The notes beneath the pieces were generated by a model. The model did not search any database, had not been told where the DNA came from, and saw only the letters and a list, made by a program, of their open reading frames with translations. The translations under genes and the position numbers were made by a program. This document shows, one piece after another, positions 36,726 to 46,379 of a stretch of 64,000 bases of DNA. The DNA lies in NCBI RefSeq assembly GCF_010560025.1, contig NZ_SAIY01000005.1, positions 310,001 through 374,000 on the forward strand. The letters run 5' to 3'. Within the stretch, counting starts at the first letter, position 1, and each line of letters begins with the position of its first letter. The stretch comes from Verrucosispora sioxanthis (GTDB taxonomy: Bacteria; Actinomycetota; Actinomycetes; Mycobacteriales; Micromonosporaceae).

Positions 36726-38254
36726 AAGTCACCACCACCGATCCGCGCGGCGGCCGGCAGCACCCGACGGATCTCGTCGAGACGGACGAGTCCGGCGTGG
36801 CGGCGGTCGTCGGTCGGGCGTCCCGGGCGGCACAGTGGCTGTCCGACCTGGGCAGGACCGGCAGGACGCGGCTACTGGACGCGGTCGCGGCCGCCCTGGA
36901 GTCCCGGCGGGCGGATCTGGTCGCGACGGCGGAGGCGGAGACCGCTCTGGGCCAGGCGCGACTCGACTCGGAGCTGACCCGGGCGGCGGTCCAGTTCCGG
37001 ATGTTCGCGGCGGTGCTGCGCGACGGCGGGTACCTGGAAGCGGCCATCGACCACGCCGCCGACACGCCCCTCGGGCCCGGCCCGGACGTGCGACGGATGC
37101 TCGTACCCCTCGGGCCGGTGGCCGTCTTCGGCGCCAGCAACTTCCCATTCGCCTTCTCCGTCGCCGGCGGCGACACCGCCTCGGCGCTGGCCGCCGGCTG
37201 TCCCACGGTGGCGAAGGCGCACCCGTCCCATCCGCTGACGTCGCGTGCCTCCGCCGACGCGATCGAGTCGGCCGTACGGGACCTGGGCGGACCCGACGGT
37301 GTGCTCACGGCCGTGTACGGGGAGCGGGCCGGCCGTTGGCTGGTGCGCCAGCCGGCGATCCGGGCCGCCGCCCTGACCGGCTCCGTCGGCGCGGCCCGCG
37401 CCATCCAGGCGGCCATCGACGAGCGCGCCGACCCCATTCCGCTGTACGCCGAACTGAGCAGCGTGAACCCGATCGTCGTGCTGCCCGACGCGGCGGCCAG
37501 CCGGGGGGACCAGATCGCCGACGGGCTGTTCGCCTCCTTCACCGCCTCGGGTGGTCAGCTCTGCACCAAGCCGGGGTTGGCGTTCCTCCCGGCGGACCCG
37601 GCTGGTGACCGCCTGGTCGACACGCTCCGGGGAAAGGTCGCCTCCGCCGGCGGATCGGTCCTGCTGAACCAGCGCATCCGGGACGCGTACAACAGCGGAG
37701 CCGCCGCGTTGGAGAAGGCAGGCGCCCGCCTCGTCGCCCAACCCCGCATCGACGCCGAGGCGGGGTTCACGGTGGCACCGACGCTGCTGGAGGTCGACCT
37801 GCCGGGCCTGACCGCCGAGATCGCCGACGAGTGCTTCGGCCCGCTGATGGTCGTGGTCCGCTACCACGACGTCGCCGACCTCGACGCCGCGCTGGTGACC
37901 GTGCCGCCGTCGCTCACCGGCTCCGTGCACCGCGGTCAGGGCGACGACACCGACGCCGTACGCGGGCTGGTCCACGTCTTCGTCGCCCGCGCCGGTCGGA
38001 TCGTCTTCGACGGCTACCCCACCGGTGTCCGGGTGTCGTGGGCCCAGCACCACGGTGGTCCCTGGCCGTCGACGAACGCCGTGCACACCTCGGTGGGCGC
38101 CACCTCGATCCGACGTTTCCTGCGCCCGCTGGCCTGGCAGAACGCCCCGGAGTGGATCCTCCCCGAGGAACTGCGGGACGAGTACACCGCCATTCCCCGC
38201 CGAGTCGATGGGCGACTCGTGCCAGGGGTCGAATCGCGCCGGGAGGGGTGCTGA
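36722..38254 (+). CDS. Aldehyde dehydrogenase (NADP+), alpha-ketoglutarate semialdehyde type
   Basis: The 510-residue product has the cofactor segment VAVFGASNFPFAFSVAGGDT, KAHPSHPLTS, the glycine loop TGSVGAARAI, general-base Glu in YAELSSVNPI and catalytic Cys in SGGQLCTKPGL. These blocks are typical of the subgroup that oxidises 2,5-dioxovalerate (alpha-ketoglutarate semialdehyde) to alpha-ketoglutarate. Translation is coupled on both sides: GTG 36722 overlaps the FAH-family stop, and its own stop overlaps the dehydratase start as TGATG. Confidence 0.88.
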   Translation: MKVTTTDPRGGRQHPTDLVETDESGVAAVVGRASRAAQWLSDLGRTGRTRLLDAVAAALESRRADLVATAEAETALGQARLDSELTRAAVQFRMFAAVLRDGGYLEAAIDHAADTPLGPGPDVRRMLVPLGPVAVFGASNFPFAFSVAGGDTASALAAGCPTVAKAHPSHPLTSRASADAIESAVRDLGGPDGVLTAVYGERAGRWLVRQPAIRAAALTGSVGAARAIQAAIDERADPIPLYAELSSVNPIVVLPDAAASRGDQIADGLFASFTASGGQLCTKPGLAFLPADPAGDRLVDTLRGKVASAGGSVLLNQRIRDAYNSGAAALEKAGARLVAQPRIDAEAGFTVAPTLLEVDLPGLTAEIADECFGPLMVVVRYHDVADLDAALVTVPPSLTGSVHRGQGDDTDAVRGLVHVFVARAGRIVFDGYPTGVRVSWAQHHGGPWPSTNAVHTSVGATSIRRFLRPLAWQNAPEWILPEELRDEYTAIPRRVDGRLVPGVESRREGC

Positions 38255-39975
38255 TGTCGAGTCGACCGCTGCGCAGCGGCCAGTGGTTCGGTGCCGACGG
38301 CCGCAACGGGTTCATCCATCGCTCCTGGATGCGCAACCAGGGGTTCGCCGACGACGTCTTCGACGGTCGCCCGGTGATCGGCATCGCCACCACCTGGTCG
38401 GAGCTGACCCCGTGCAACGCCCACCTGCGCGAGCTGGCCGAATCGGTGAAGCGCGGCATCTGGGAGAGCGGCGGTCTGCCGCTGGAGTTTCCCGCGATGA
38501 GCCTCGGCGAACCCCTCATGCGGCCCACCACCATGCTCTACCGCAACCTGCTGGCGATGGAGGCGGAGGAACTGATCCGGGCCAACCCGCTCGACGGCGT
38601 GGTGCTGCTCTCCGGCTGCGACAAGACCACTCCCGGCCTGTTGATGGGTGCGGCAAGTGTCGACCTGCCGACCCTGTTGATCACCGGCGGACCGATGCTC
38701 AACGGCAAGTTCCGTGGCCAGGACATCGGGTCCGGCACCGCCGTCTGGCGCTTCACCGAGGACCTGCGCGCCGGCCTGGTGACCGCGGCCGACTGCGCCG
38801 AGGCGGAGGTCTGCATGTCCCGCAGCCGGGGCCACTGCATGACCATGGGCACTGCCTCCACGATGGCCTGCGTGACCGAGGCGTTGGGCGTCCAACTGCC
38901 GGGCGCCGCCGCGGTTCCGGCGGTGGACTCGCGACGGTACGCGCTCGCGCACGCCGCCGGACGCCGGATCGTGGCCATGGTCGAGCAGGACCAGCGCCTG
39001 TCCACGGTGCTCACCCGTCAGGCGTTCGAGAACGCCATCCGGGTCAACGCCGCGATCGGTGGCTCCACCAACGCCGTGGTGCATCTGCTGGCCATCGCCG
39101 GCCGCGTCGGCGTGCCCCTGTCGCTTGAGGACTTCGACGCCCTCACCGGCGACGTGCCCATGCTGGTCAACCTGATGCCGTCCGGGACGTACCTGATGGA
39201 GGACTTCGCGTACGCGGGCGGCGTCCCGGCGGTGATGCAGGAAATCGCCCCGCTGCTGCACCTGGATCAGATCACGGTCAGCGGGAAGAGCGTGGCCGAC
39301 AACATCGACGGCGTCCGGTGCTGGAACCGGCAGGTCATCGGCACCCTCGCCGAACCCTTCCAGCCCGCCGGATCGGGCACCGTCGTACTGCGCGGGTCGC
39401 TCGCGCCGTCCGGGGCGGTGCTGAAGGTCTCGGCCGCCTCGGCGCACCTGCTCACCCACACCGGGCCGGCGCTGGTCTTCGACCGGATCGAGGAGTACGC
39501 CGTCGCCGCCGACGACCCGGATCTCGACGTCACGCCCGACACCGTCATCGTGGTGCGCAACGCCGGGCCACGCGGCTACCCGGGGTTCCCCGAGGTGGGC
39601 AACGTGCCGATGCCACACCGGTTGCTCGCCGCCGGTGTCACGGACATGGTGCGGATCTCCGACGCACGGATGAGCGGCACCGGCTACGGCACCTGCGTCC
39701 TGCACACGGCGCCGGAGGCGTCGGTGGGCGGCCCGCTGGCGCTGGTCCGCACCGGCGACCTGGTCCGCCTCGACGTCCCGACGCGCCGCCTCGACCTGCT
39801 GGTCGACGAGACCGAGCTCGCCGAACGCCGCGCCGCCTGGCAGCCGCCGAAGCCGGCGTTCGAGCGCGGCTGGGTACGCCTGTACAGCGAGCACGTCCAG
39901 CAGGCCGACCAGGGCGCCGACCTGGACTTCCTGGTCGGTGGCAGCGGCAGCGCGGTGCCTCGCCACTCACACTGA
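38254..39975 (+). CDS. IlvD/EDD family sugar-acid dehydratase (L-arabinonate/D-xylonate type)
   Basis: The 573-residue product has the three Fe-S cysteines of the family at Cys54 (TPCNAH), Cys122 (SGCDKTTPG) and Cys195 (RGHCMTMGTAST), with the same spacing as characterised pentonate dehydratases. GFIHRSWMRNQG near the start and NAAIGGSTNAVVHLL, DARMSGTGYGTCVLH further on are also typical. It removes water from an aldonate to give a 2-keto-3-deoxy acid. It is the third gene of the IclR-controlled operon; the exact substrate (L-arabinonate, D-xylonate or another sugar acid) is not decided by sequence. A 14-bp hairpin follows the stop. Confidence 0.88.
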   Translation: MSSRPLRSGQWFGADGRNGFIHRSWMRNQGFADDVFDGRPVIGIATTWSELTPCNAHLRELAESVKRGIWESGGLPLEFPAMSLGEPLMRPTTMLYRNLLAMEAEELIRANPLDGVVLLSGCDKTTPGLLMGAASVDLPTLLITGGPMLNGKFRGQDIGSGTAVWRFTEDLRAGLVTAADCAEAEVCMSRSRGHCMTMGTASTMACVTEALGVQLPGAAAVPAVDSRRYALAHAAGRRIVAMVEQDQRLSTVLTRQAFENAIRVNAAIGGSTNAVVHLLAIAGRVGVPLSLEDFDALTGDVPMLVNLMPSGTYLMEDFAYAGGVPAVMQEIAPLLHLDQITVSGKSVADNIDGVRCWNRQVIGTLAEPFQPAGSGTVVLRGSLAPSGAVLKVSAASAHLLTHTGPALVFDRIEEYAVAADDPDLDVTPDTVIVVRNAGPRGYPGFPEVGNVPMPHRLLAAGVTDMVRISDARMSGTGYGTCVLHTAPEASVGGPLALVRTGDLVRLDVPTRRLDLLVDETELAERRAAWQPPKPAFERGWVRLYSEHVQQADQGADLDFLVGGSGSAVPRHSH

Positions 39976-39986
39976 CCCCGCACCTC

Positions 39987-40024
39987 CTGCCGGGTGCATC
40001 CGGTGTGGCAGATGCACCCGGCAG
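39987..40024. terminator. Bidirectional hairpin between the dehydratase and the ABC ATPase
   Basis: CTGCCGGGTGCATC (39987-40000) pairs perfectly with 40011-40024 across a ten-base loop, between two convergent operons. Confidence 0.75.
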
Positions 40025-40030
40025 GGGCGG

Positions 40031-41239
40031 TCAGTCGGCGAGGGTGCCGGCGGCGCGACCCTCGTGCAGGGTCAGGTTGCGGCCGTCGGAGGGGTCGAAC
40101 AGGTGGATCTTCTCCAGGTTGAACCAGACCCGCCGGTCCTCCCCCTCGGTGACGGTCGACTCCGCCGACAGCCGGGTGACCAGGTTCGACCCGGCACCGC
40201 TGAAGTCGGCCGCGCCCGCGTCGGCGGCCAACTCCTCCAGCTCGGCGGAGGTGGCCCGTTCCCCCTCGACGCTCAGGTAGACGTACTTGTCCGAGCCCAT
40301 CGACTCGACGATGTCCACCGGGGCGGTGAACTCCATGCCCCGACGGCGGGTCTCCTCGTCGACCAGCTCGGCGTCCTCGAAGTGTTCCGGACGGATGCCG
40401 AGGATCAGCTCCCGAGGGGCGTCGGCCCCTTCCAGCTCGCGGCGGATCCGGTCGCCGATCGGCACGTCACCCAGGGCGGTACGCAGCGTGCCCTCCTCCA
40501 CCGTGGCGGTGAGGAAGTTCATCGACGGTGAGCCGATGAACCCGGCCACGAAAAGGTTGTTCGGGTGGTCGTACAGCTCCTGCGGCGGGCCGACCTGCTG
40601 CACCGCGCCACCGCGCATGATCACCACGCGGTCGCCGAGGGTCATCGCCTCGGTCTGGTCGTGGGTGACGTACACGGTGGTGGTGCCGAGCTGCTTCTGC
40701 AGGCGGGACACCACGGTCCGCATCTGTACCCGCAGCTTTGCGTCCAGGTTGGACAGCGGCTCGTCCATCAGGAACGCCTTGGGCTGCCGGACGATCGCCC
40801 GGCCCATCGCCACCCGCTGCCGCTGCCCGCCGGAGAGGTTGGCCGGCTTGCGGTCCAGCAGCGGGGTCAGCTCCAGGACCTTCGCCGCCTCCTCCACCTT
40901 CTGCGCGATCGTCTCCTTGTCCAGCTTCGCCAGCCGCAGCGGGAAGGCCATGTTCTCCCGGACGGTCATGTTCGGGTAGAGCGCGTACGACTGGAACACC
41001 ATGGCGATGTCCCGGTCGCGGGGGGCCTTGTCGTTGACCCGCTGCCCGCCGATGCGCAGCTCACCGGAGCTGATGTCCTCCAGCCCGGCGATCATGTTGA
41101 GAGTGGTGGACTTGCCGCAGCCGGAGGGGCCGACCAGGATGACGAACTCGCCGTCGGCGATCTCCAGGTCGACGTCGCGCACCGCCGTGGTGCCGTCCGG
41201 GAACTTCTTGCTCACCTTGTCCAGCACGATGTCAGCCAC
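40031..41239 (-). CDS. sugC: Sugar ABC transporter ATP-binding protein (UgpC/MalK/SugC type)
   Basis: The 402-residue product has Walker A GPSGCGKST, Q-loop FQSYALYPNMTV, signature LSGGQRQR, Walker B FLMDEPLSNLD and H-loop VTHDQTEAM. A regulatory OB-fold domain follows (about 240-402; LGIRPEHF), as in MalK-type subunits that energise sugar importers. GTG 41239 is preferred over upstream codons because GGTGAG lies six bases before it. It is the last gene of a binding-protein/permease/permease/ATPase operon and 11 bases from the second permease gene. Confidence 0.92.
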   Translation of the reverse strand: MADIVLDKVSKKFPDGTTAVRDVDLEIADGEFVILVGPSGCGKSTTLNMIAGLEDISSGELRIGGQRVNDKAPRDRDIAMVFQSYALYPNMTVRENMAFPLRLAKLDKETIAQKVEEAAKVLELTPLLDRKPANLSGGQRQRVAMGRAIVRQPKAFLMDEPLSNLDAKLRVQMRTVVSRLQKQLGTTTVYVTHDQTEAMTLGDRVVIMRGGAVQQVGPPQELYDHPNNLFVAGFIGSPSMNFLTATVEEGTLRTALGDVPIGDRIRRELEGADAPRELILGIRPEHFEDAELVDEETRRRGMEFTAPVDIVESMGSDKYVYLSVEGERATSAELEELAADAGAADFSGAGSNLVTRLSAESTVTEGEDRRVWFNLEKIHLFDPSDGRNLTLHEGRAAGTLAD

Positions 41240-41250
41240 GAGTTTCTCAC

Positions 41251-42084
41251 CTATCCCTTGACGGCGCCGGAGGTCAGGCCGGAGACGATGCGGCGCTGGA
41301 AGAAGAGGACGAACAGGATGATCGGCACCGTGATCACCACGGCGGCGGCGCAGATCGCGCCGGTCGGGTCCTCGAACTGCGAGGCACCGGTGAAGAACGA
41401 CAGCGCCACCGGCACCGTGCGCGAACGCTCGGTGGAGGTCAGCGAGATGGCGAACAGGAAGTCGTTCCAGCAGAAGATGAAGACCAGGATGGCGGTGGTG
41501 AACAGTCCCGGCGCGGCCAGCGGGGCGATCACCCGCCGGAACGCCTGCCCCTGGGTGGCGCCGTCCATCTTGGCGGCCTTCTCCAGGTCCCACGGGATCT
41601 GCTTGAAGAACGCCGACAATGTGTAGATCGCCAACGGCAGCGCGAAGGTGATGTACGGCAGGATCAGGCCCGGCCAGGTGTCGAACAGGCCCAGCTGCCG
41701 CTCGATCTCGAACAGCGGCGAGACCAGCGACACCTGCGGGAACATCGCGATCAGCAACGAGACGCCGATCAGCAGTCGCTTGCCGGGGAAGTCCAACCGC
41801 GAGATCGCGTACGCGGCCATCGCGCCGAGCACCACGGCGATCGTGGTGGCGATCAACGCGATGCCGATGGAGTTGACCAACGCTCGGACGAACTGGTCGG
41901 TGGCGAAGATCGTCCGGTAGTTCTCCAGCGTCCACTCCCGTGGAATGAACTTCCCGTCGGTGAGCGTCGCCGGCGTCTTGAACGACAGCGACATGATCCA
42001 CAGCACCGGGGTCAGCGCGAACACGACCACGGCGACGTCCAGCAGGCCCCAGCGCACCTTGGCCCGGGTGGTGGTGTCAGCCAT
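41251..42084 (-). CDS. sugB: Sugar ABC transporter permease (MalG/SugB type)
   Basis: The 277-residue product has six predicted membrane helices and the EAA loop [26 protein letters not shown] that contacts the ATPase. A short cytoplasmic N-terminus and the ending [15 protein letters not shown] are typical of MalG-type permeases. It pairs with the permease encoded one base upstream. Confidence 0.92.
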   Translation of the reverse strand: MADTTTRAKVRWGLLDVAVVVFALTPVLWIMSLSFKTPATLTDGKFIPREWTLENYRTIFATDQFVRALVNSIGIALIATTIAVVLGAMAAYAISRLDFPGKRLLIGVSLLIAMFPQVSLVSPLFEIERQLGLFDTWPGLILPYITFALPLAIYTLSAFFKQIPWDLEKAAKMDGATQGQAFRRVIAPLAAPGLFTTAILVFIFCWNDFLFAISLTSTERSRTVPVALSFFTGASQFEDPTGAICAAAVVITVPIILFVLFFQRRIVSGLTSGAVKG

Positions 42085-42085
42085 G

Positions 42086-43084
42086 TCAGCGCCTCTCTCC
42101 GTCGTCGCTGCCCGGGGCAGCGGTACCGAACAGCTTCACGAAGACGAACGCGATGATCGCCACGGTGATGAAGATCAGCACCGACATGGTCGAGCCGATG
42201 CCGAGGTTCAGCCCTCGGATCAGGTTGTTGTAGGCGATCATCGACACCGACGAGGTCTCGTTGGCCCCCGACGTCAGCACGTAGATGTTGTCGAAGACCC
42301 GGAACGCGTCCAGGGTGCGGAACAGCAGCGCCACCAGGATCGCCGGCTTCATCACCGGCAGCATCACCTTGGTGAACCGCTGCCAGGCGGTCGCGCCGTC
42401 GGTGGAGGCGGCCTTGAGCAGATCCTCCGGCACCAGCGCCAGGCCGGCCATCAGCAGCAGCGCCATGAACGGCGTGGTCTTCCAGATCTCCGCCAGCATG
42501 ATGATCGCCAGCGAGCTGGCCCGCTCGGTCAGCGGCGCACCGTCGGAGAACAGGTTGGCCAGGTACCCGGTGCCCGGCGTCCACGCGTACCGCCAGGAGA
42601 AGGCGGCCACGACCGTGACGATGCCGTACGGGATCAGCGCCGAGGTCCGGACGATCCCCCGCCCGACCAGCGTACGGTGCATGATCAGCGCGAGGCCCAT
42701 GCCGAGCACCAGCTCCACGGCCACGGTGACCACCGTGATCAGCATGGTCACCCCGAACGCCGTCCACCAGAACTCGTTGGTGAGCACGGTGGCGTAGTTC
42801 TGCAGACCGATGAACTCCCGCTCAGCGGGGAACCGCAGGTCGTAGCGCTGCAACGACAGCCACACCGAGTACAGGATCGGATAGGCGGTCACCGCCAGCA
42901 TGACGAATGCCGCCGGGGCGCACAGCAGCCAGCCCAGCCGCCGCTCGGCCCGCTTGTTCTCGCTCAGCGGTGCCCGGCCGCGTCGGTTGTCGCGTTGGGC
43001 GGGCACCGCGGCGTGCCCCCCGCTGCGGGTGTCGGTGCCTTCGGCGGCCACGTCCGCGCCGGCCGGGGTGGAGTTGATGCTCAT
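42086..43084 (-). CDS. sugA: Sugar ABC transporter permease (MalF/SugA type)
   Basis: The 332-residue product has a charged cytoplasmic N-terminus (about 1-50), six membrane helices and the EAA loop [29 protein letters not shown] 43084 gives a normal length; the frame extends upstream without a better start. It ends one base before the second permease gene starts. Confidence 0.92.
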   Translation of the reverse strand: MSINSTPAGADVAAEGTDTRSGGHAAVPAQRDNRRGRAPLSENKRAERRLGWLLCAPAAFVMLAVTAYPILYSVWLSLQRYDLRFPAEREFIGLQNYATVLTNEFWWTAFGVTMLITVVTVAVELVLGMGLALIMHRTLVGRGIVRTSALIPYGIVTVVAAFSWRYAWTPGTGYLANLFSDGAPLTERASSLAIIMLAEIWKTTPFMALLLMAGLALVPEDLLKAASTDGATAWQRFTKVMLPVMKPAILVALLFRTLDAFRVFDNIYVLTSGANETSSVSMIAYNNLIRGLNLGIGSTMSVLIFITVAIIAFVFVKLFGTAAPGSDDGERR

Positions 43085-43160
43085 GCCGTGCCTCCGCTTC
43101 GCTCCGGCCCGGCCTGAGGCACCGGCGCACTGAGCCCGATGGTTCGCTCGGGGTGCTCGC

Positions 43161-44450
43161 TCACGGCAGGACTCCCCTCGACTCCAGGGCGGCGGCGACC
43201 GCCTCACGCAGCTCGTCGGCGGTCGCCTGCGGGTCGATCGCCGACGGCGGCGACAGGATCGCCGAGGTCACGGTGGAGATGCTCTGGTACGCGGGGGTCA
43301 GCGGTCGCACCGCCGAGTTCCGCAACTGTTCGAGGATGGTCTCCTTCATCGGGTACGCCTCGTCCATCTCGGGGTCGTCGTAGACGCTCTCGATCGTCGG
43401 CGGCACCCCGTCGTTGATCGCGGAGAACTTCTGGTTCTCCGCGTTGCGCAGGCACCTGGCCGCCTCGAAGGATTCCTGCGGGTGCTCCGAGTACCGGCTG
43501 ACGGCCAGGTTGATGCCGCCGATGGTGACCCGCCCCGGAGTGCCCTCCTCGACCCCGGGCACCCGGGCCCAGGCGACCTGCTCCGCCAGCTCCGGGTTCG
43601 CTTCCTGCATCGCCGGATAGACGAACGGCCAGTTCACCTGGAACGCGCCGTTACCGCTCTGGAACTCCAGCCGCACCGGATCCTCGGTCGCGTTGCTGAA
43701 CGACGGCGAGGTCACCCCGGAGGTGGCGAAGTCGCGCAGCACCTCAAGGGCCCGCACGGCGCCGTCGTCCACCACGGCCTCGGTGCCGTCGTCGTTGAGG
43801 ATGTTGCCGCCCGCGCTGGCCACCAGGGTGTTGTAGAGCACCACCAGTCCCTCGTACTGGGCGCCCATGGTGAGCACCTGATGCGGCCGACCCTGATCCC
43901 GCAGCCGCTGCGCCATCGAGATCATCTCGTCCCAGGTGGTCGGCGGCTCGGGCACCAGGTCCTTGCGGTACCACAGCAACTGGACGTTCGTGTTCTTCGG
44001 CGCGGCGTAGAGCTTGTCCTCGTACCGGGCGGTCTCCAACGGCCCTTCGAGGGTGCCTTCCTCCACCTCGGCGCGGTCCTGCCCGGTCCATTCCCGGATC
44101 CAGTCGGCGCTGGCGAACTCCTGGGTCCAGGTCACGTCGAGGCCGAGCACGTCCATGCCGTCGTCCTCGGCCGCGAGCCGGCGCACCATCTGCACCCGCT
44201 GCTCGTCGGCCTCCCGCGGCAGAACCCGGTTGACGATGCGGTACCGCCCACCCGCCTCGGTGTTGCACCGGTCGACCACCTGCTGGAGGTTCTGCTCCGG
44301 CGGGTAGTACAGGTTGATCGTGGGCACCCCGCCGTCACCGCCGGAGGCACACGCCGCCATCGGTGCCACAAACGTCAGTGCCGCGGCCGCCGCCGCCATC
44401 CGCACGCGGGGCCGGCGTCGAACGCCGACCGGATCACTCCGCTCGCTCAT
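43161..44450 (-). CDS. lpqY: Sugar-binding lipoprotein of ABC transporter (LpqY-like)
   Basis: ATG 44450 has GGGGAGGG seven bases upstream; the product has 429 residues. The signal peptide ends at the lipobox MAAC with Cys34. The mature protein reads as a family-1 solute-binding protein (INLYYPPEQN, VLGLDVTWTQEFASADWI, FQVNWPFVYPAM, INLAVSRYSEHPQESFEAARCL). The order binding protein, SugA, SugB, SugC and the similarity to mycobacterial LpqY suggest trehalose or a related glucoside as substrate; this is inferred. The gene is divergent from the VOC gene at 44745. Confidence 0.88.
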   Translation of the reverse strand: MSERSDPVGVRRRPRVRMAAAAAALTFVAPMAACASGGDGGVPTINLYYPPEQNLQQVVDRCNTEAGGRYRIVNRVLPREADEQRVQMVRRLAAEDDGMDVLGLDVTWTQEFASADWIREWTGQDRAEVEEGTLEGPLETARYEDKLYAAPKNTNVQLLWYRKDLVPEPPTTWDEMISMAQRLRDQGRPHQVLTMGAQYEGLVVLYNTLVASAGGNILNDDGTEAVVDDGAVRALEVLRDFATSGVTSPSFSNATEDPVRLEFQSGNGAFQVNWPFVYPAMQEANPELAEQVAWARVPGVEEGTPGRVTIGGINLAVSRYSEHPQESFEAARCLRNAENQKFSAINDGVPPTIESVYDDPEMDEAYPMKETILEQLRNSAVRPLTPAYQSISTVTSAILSPPSAIDPQATADELREAVAAALESRGVLP

Positions 44451-44744
44451 GACCCTCCCCTCGATCTCCGCCAACAGCCGGGGAGGACTCCGTGCCCCGG
44501 CGCACGGCGAGACGGCCAGGGCGTGTGACCTGCGGATTCGCACCCCTGCGTTTCGTGGCTGGAACACTGCCCGACCGGTGGAGCCGCGAAACCTGCCCGA
44601 GCCGAGACGCGCTAAACACCGAAGCGTGTGGCCCACGTCATGCTTCCGGACCGCCCTGCCGTCGGCCGCCACCACATGTCGATTCGCGGCCGGGACAGCG
44701 GCCTTTCGAAGGCGGATGTCGGTGCCGGCCGGCATGATCGGCGG

Positions 44745-45440
44745 ATGATCGCACGCTTCAAGGACCTCTGTCTCGACGCCGCCGACGCGCACGCCCTCGG
44801 CGGGTTCTGGGCCCGGATTCTGCACGGTGAGCTGGTCGACGTCGGTGACGGCGACACCCGGGTCGACCTGCCCACCGGTGCCAGCGCGGAATCGATCTGG
44901 GTCAACCGGGTGCCCGAACCGCGTACCGCCAAGACTCGCGTACACCTGGACCTGCGGTTGGCCGAGGCGAGCCCGGCGGCGCTGCTGGAAGCCGGCGCGC
45001 GGCTGGTCCGCGAGCCGGACTCGGAGATCAGCTGGTGGGTGCTGGCCGACCCCGACGGCAACCTGTTCTGCGCGTTCGCTCCCGGAGACGAGTCCCGCCC
45101 GGGGCCGTTCGAGCTGGTGGTGGATTCCGCCGACCCGAGCGCCCAGGCCACCTGGTGGGCCGGCATCGTCGGCGGCGAGGTCGAGGTCAGCGAGCAGGGG
45201 TACGCCTCGGTCAACGGCGCGGCCGGCTTCCCCTGGGACCACTGGGTCTTCGACCCGGTGCCGGAGCGCAAGAGCGTCAAGAACCGGATGCACTGGGACG
45301 TCGACCTGACCGACCCCGAGCCGTCCGCACTGATCCGGGCCGGAGCCACCCTGCTGCGGGAGCCGGACGACGCGGTGTCCTGGTGGGTGTTGGCCGACCC
45401 GGAGGGCAACGAATTCTGCGCTTTCCCACCGGGGGACTGA
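44745..45440 (+). CDS. VOC family protein, tandem glyoxalase-like domains
   Basis: The 231-residue product consists of two copies of one module (about 1-115 and 116-231). Each ends in the same block, WWVLADPDGNLFCAF and WWVLADPEGNEFCAF, and each has a LGGFWARILHGE-like or ATWWAGIVGGE-like helix. Such proteins bind small hydrophobic or thiol-reactive ligands, and many actinomycete members are unassigned. ATG 44745 has CATGAT six bases before it, which could be a weak leaderless -10. It is divergent from the sugar-binding lipoprotein gene. Confidence 0.88.
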   Translation: MIARFKDLCLDAADAHALGGFWARILHGELVDVGDGDTRVDLPTGASAESIWVNRVPEPRTAKTRVHLDLRLAEASPAALLEAGARLVREPDSEISWWVLADPDGNLFCAFAPGDESRPGPFELVVDSADPSAQATWWAGIVGGEVEVSEQGYASVNGAAGFPWDHWVFDPVPERKSVKNRMHWDVDLTDPEPSALIRAGATLLREPDDAVSWWVLADPEGNEFCAFPPGD

Positions 45441-45627
45441 CCGGCCGGTGCTACCGGGCGACCGTCAGGTGGACTAGCGTTTAACAAGCTTCGCCGCCAG
45501 CGCGTACGCCGTCGCCGTCGATACGCCACCGGCCGACCCCGACCCGCCCGATCGGTTGGTTCTCGCGGGAACAGCCCCTCACCGGTTACCGGTTGGGCAG
45601 GATCGTCCCCAACGAGGAGGTGCCGCC

Positions 45628-46062
45628 GTGGTGCAGGACACCCGCGCTCTCACCCTGACGTTCGAGGTGAGCGGCCTGCCACCGGTCAAGACCGAAGCGC
45701 TTTCCATCTTCGCCGCCGGGCACCGGCAGGCGACGAGGGTACGCGCCCTGTTGCAGGCCGCCTGCGCGGCCGCGCAGGAGACCGGCTGGACGCCACTGTC
45801 CGGCCCGATCGAGATCGACCTGACCCTGCGCTGCCCTCCCGGGCACCGCACCTCCGACGCCAGCACCCTGCTGGGTGGGGTGTGCGCGGTGCTCCAGGAC
45901 AAGAAGCGGGTCGCCAGCATCGGGCTGGCGCACCTCGGCGTGCTTGTCGACGTCGCGCTCTACGACGACGACAAGCAGATCCGCCGGCTGTCCTACCTGG
46001 AACAGCCAGCCGAGGAGTTCTCGTACCAGGTGCGCGTCGCCGCCGTGCCGGACGGGGTTTGA
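45628..46062 (+). CDS. Hypothetical protein with RusA-like features
   Basis: The 144-residue product starts at GTG 45628, seven bases after GAGGAGG (45614-45620). The strand order and words such as FEVSGLPPVKTEALSIFAAGH, IEIDLTLRCPPGHRTSDASTLLGGV and LVDVALYDDDKQIRRLSY resemble the RusA Holliday-junction-resolvase fold, where an Asp cluster binds metal (here RTSDAS and YDDDKQ). The similarity is by eye only. It is 47 bases upstream of a small helical protein gene, with which it is probably co-transcribed. Confidence 0.6.
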   Translation: MVQDTRALTLTFEVSGLPPVKTEALSIFAAGHRQATRVRALLQAACAAAQETGWTPLSGPIEIDLTLRCPPGHRTSDASTLLGGVCAVLQDKKRVASIGLAHLGVLVDVALYDDDKQIRRLSYLEQPAEEFSYQVRVAAVPDGV

Positions 46063-46109
46063 CCGACGGCAGCGGTGGGGTACCGCAGCCGCCGACGAAG
46101 GGAGCACCA

Positions 46110-46379
46110 ATGTCGGAGCCACACGTCACGCTGGATCCCCACGACCCGGTGCAGGAGAAGCTGCGCGGGCCGCTGGAGGAGCAGCTGACCTCTGCCCTGC
46201 AGGTGGCCGCCGACCGGGTGCGCGACAGCTACGCCGGCGAGCCGGTCGAGCAGGTCTGCCAGCGGCTGCTCGACGAGACCCGGGCCGGCCTGCACCCCGA
46301 CATCGCGGCCGGCTTCGAACCGGACATGGACGAGTTGTGCCGGGTGGCGGTCGCCATCGTGCGCGGCGAGATCACCTGA
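46110..46379 (+). CDS. Small acidic helical protein of unknown function
   Basis: The 89-residue product starts at ATG 46110 behind AAGGGAGCA. It is rich in Glu/Asp and Leu, with amphipathic helices (VQEKLRGPLEEQLTSALQVAADRV and PVEQVCQRLLDETRAGL), and no membrane or enzyme motif is seen. It follows the RusA-like gene by 47 bases and a 13-bp hairpin ends the pair. I do not recognise a family. Confidence 0.65.
   Translation: MSEPHVTLDPHDPVQEKLRGPLEEQLTSALQVAADRVRDSYAGEPVEQVCQRLLDETRAGLHPDIAAGFEPDMDELCRVAVAIVRGEIT

Noticed and set aside
40031..44450. Assigning the sugar importer to the IclR sugar-acid operon
   Set aside because: The operons converge and are separated by a hairpin, and the importer resembles LpqY/SugABC rather than a sugar-acid transporter.
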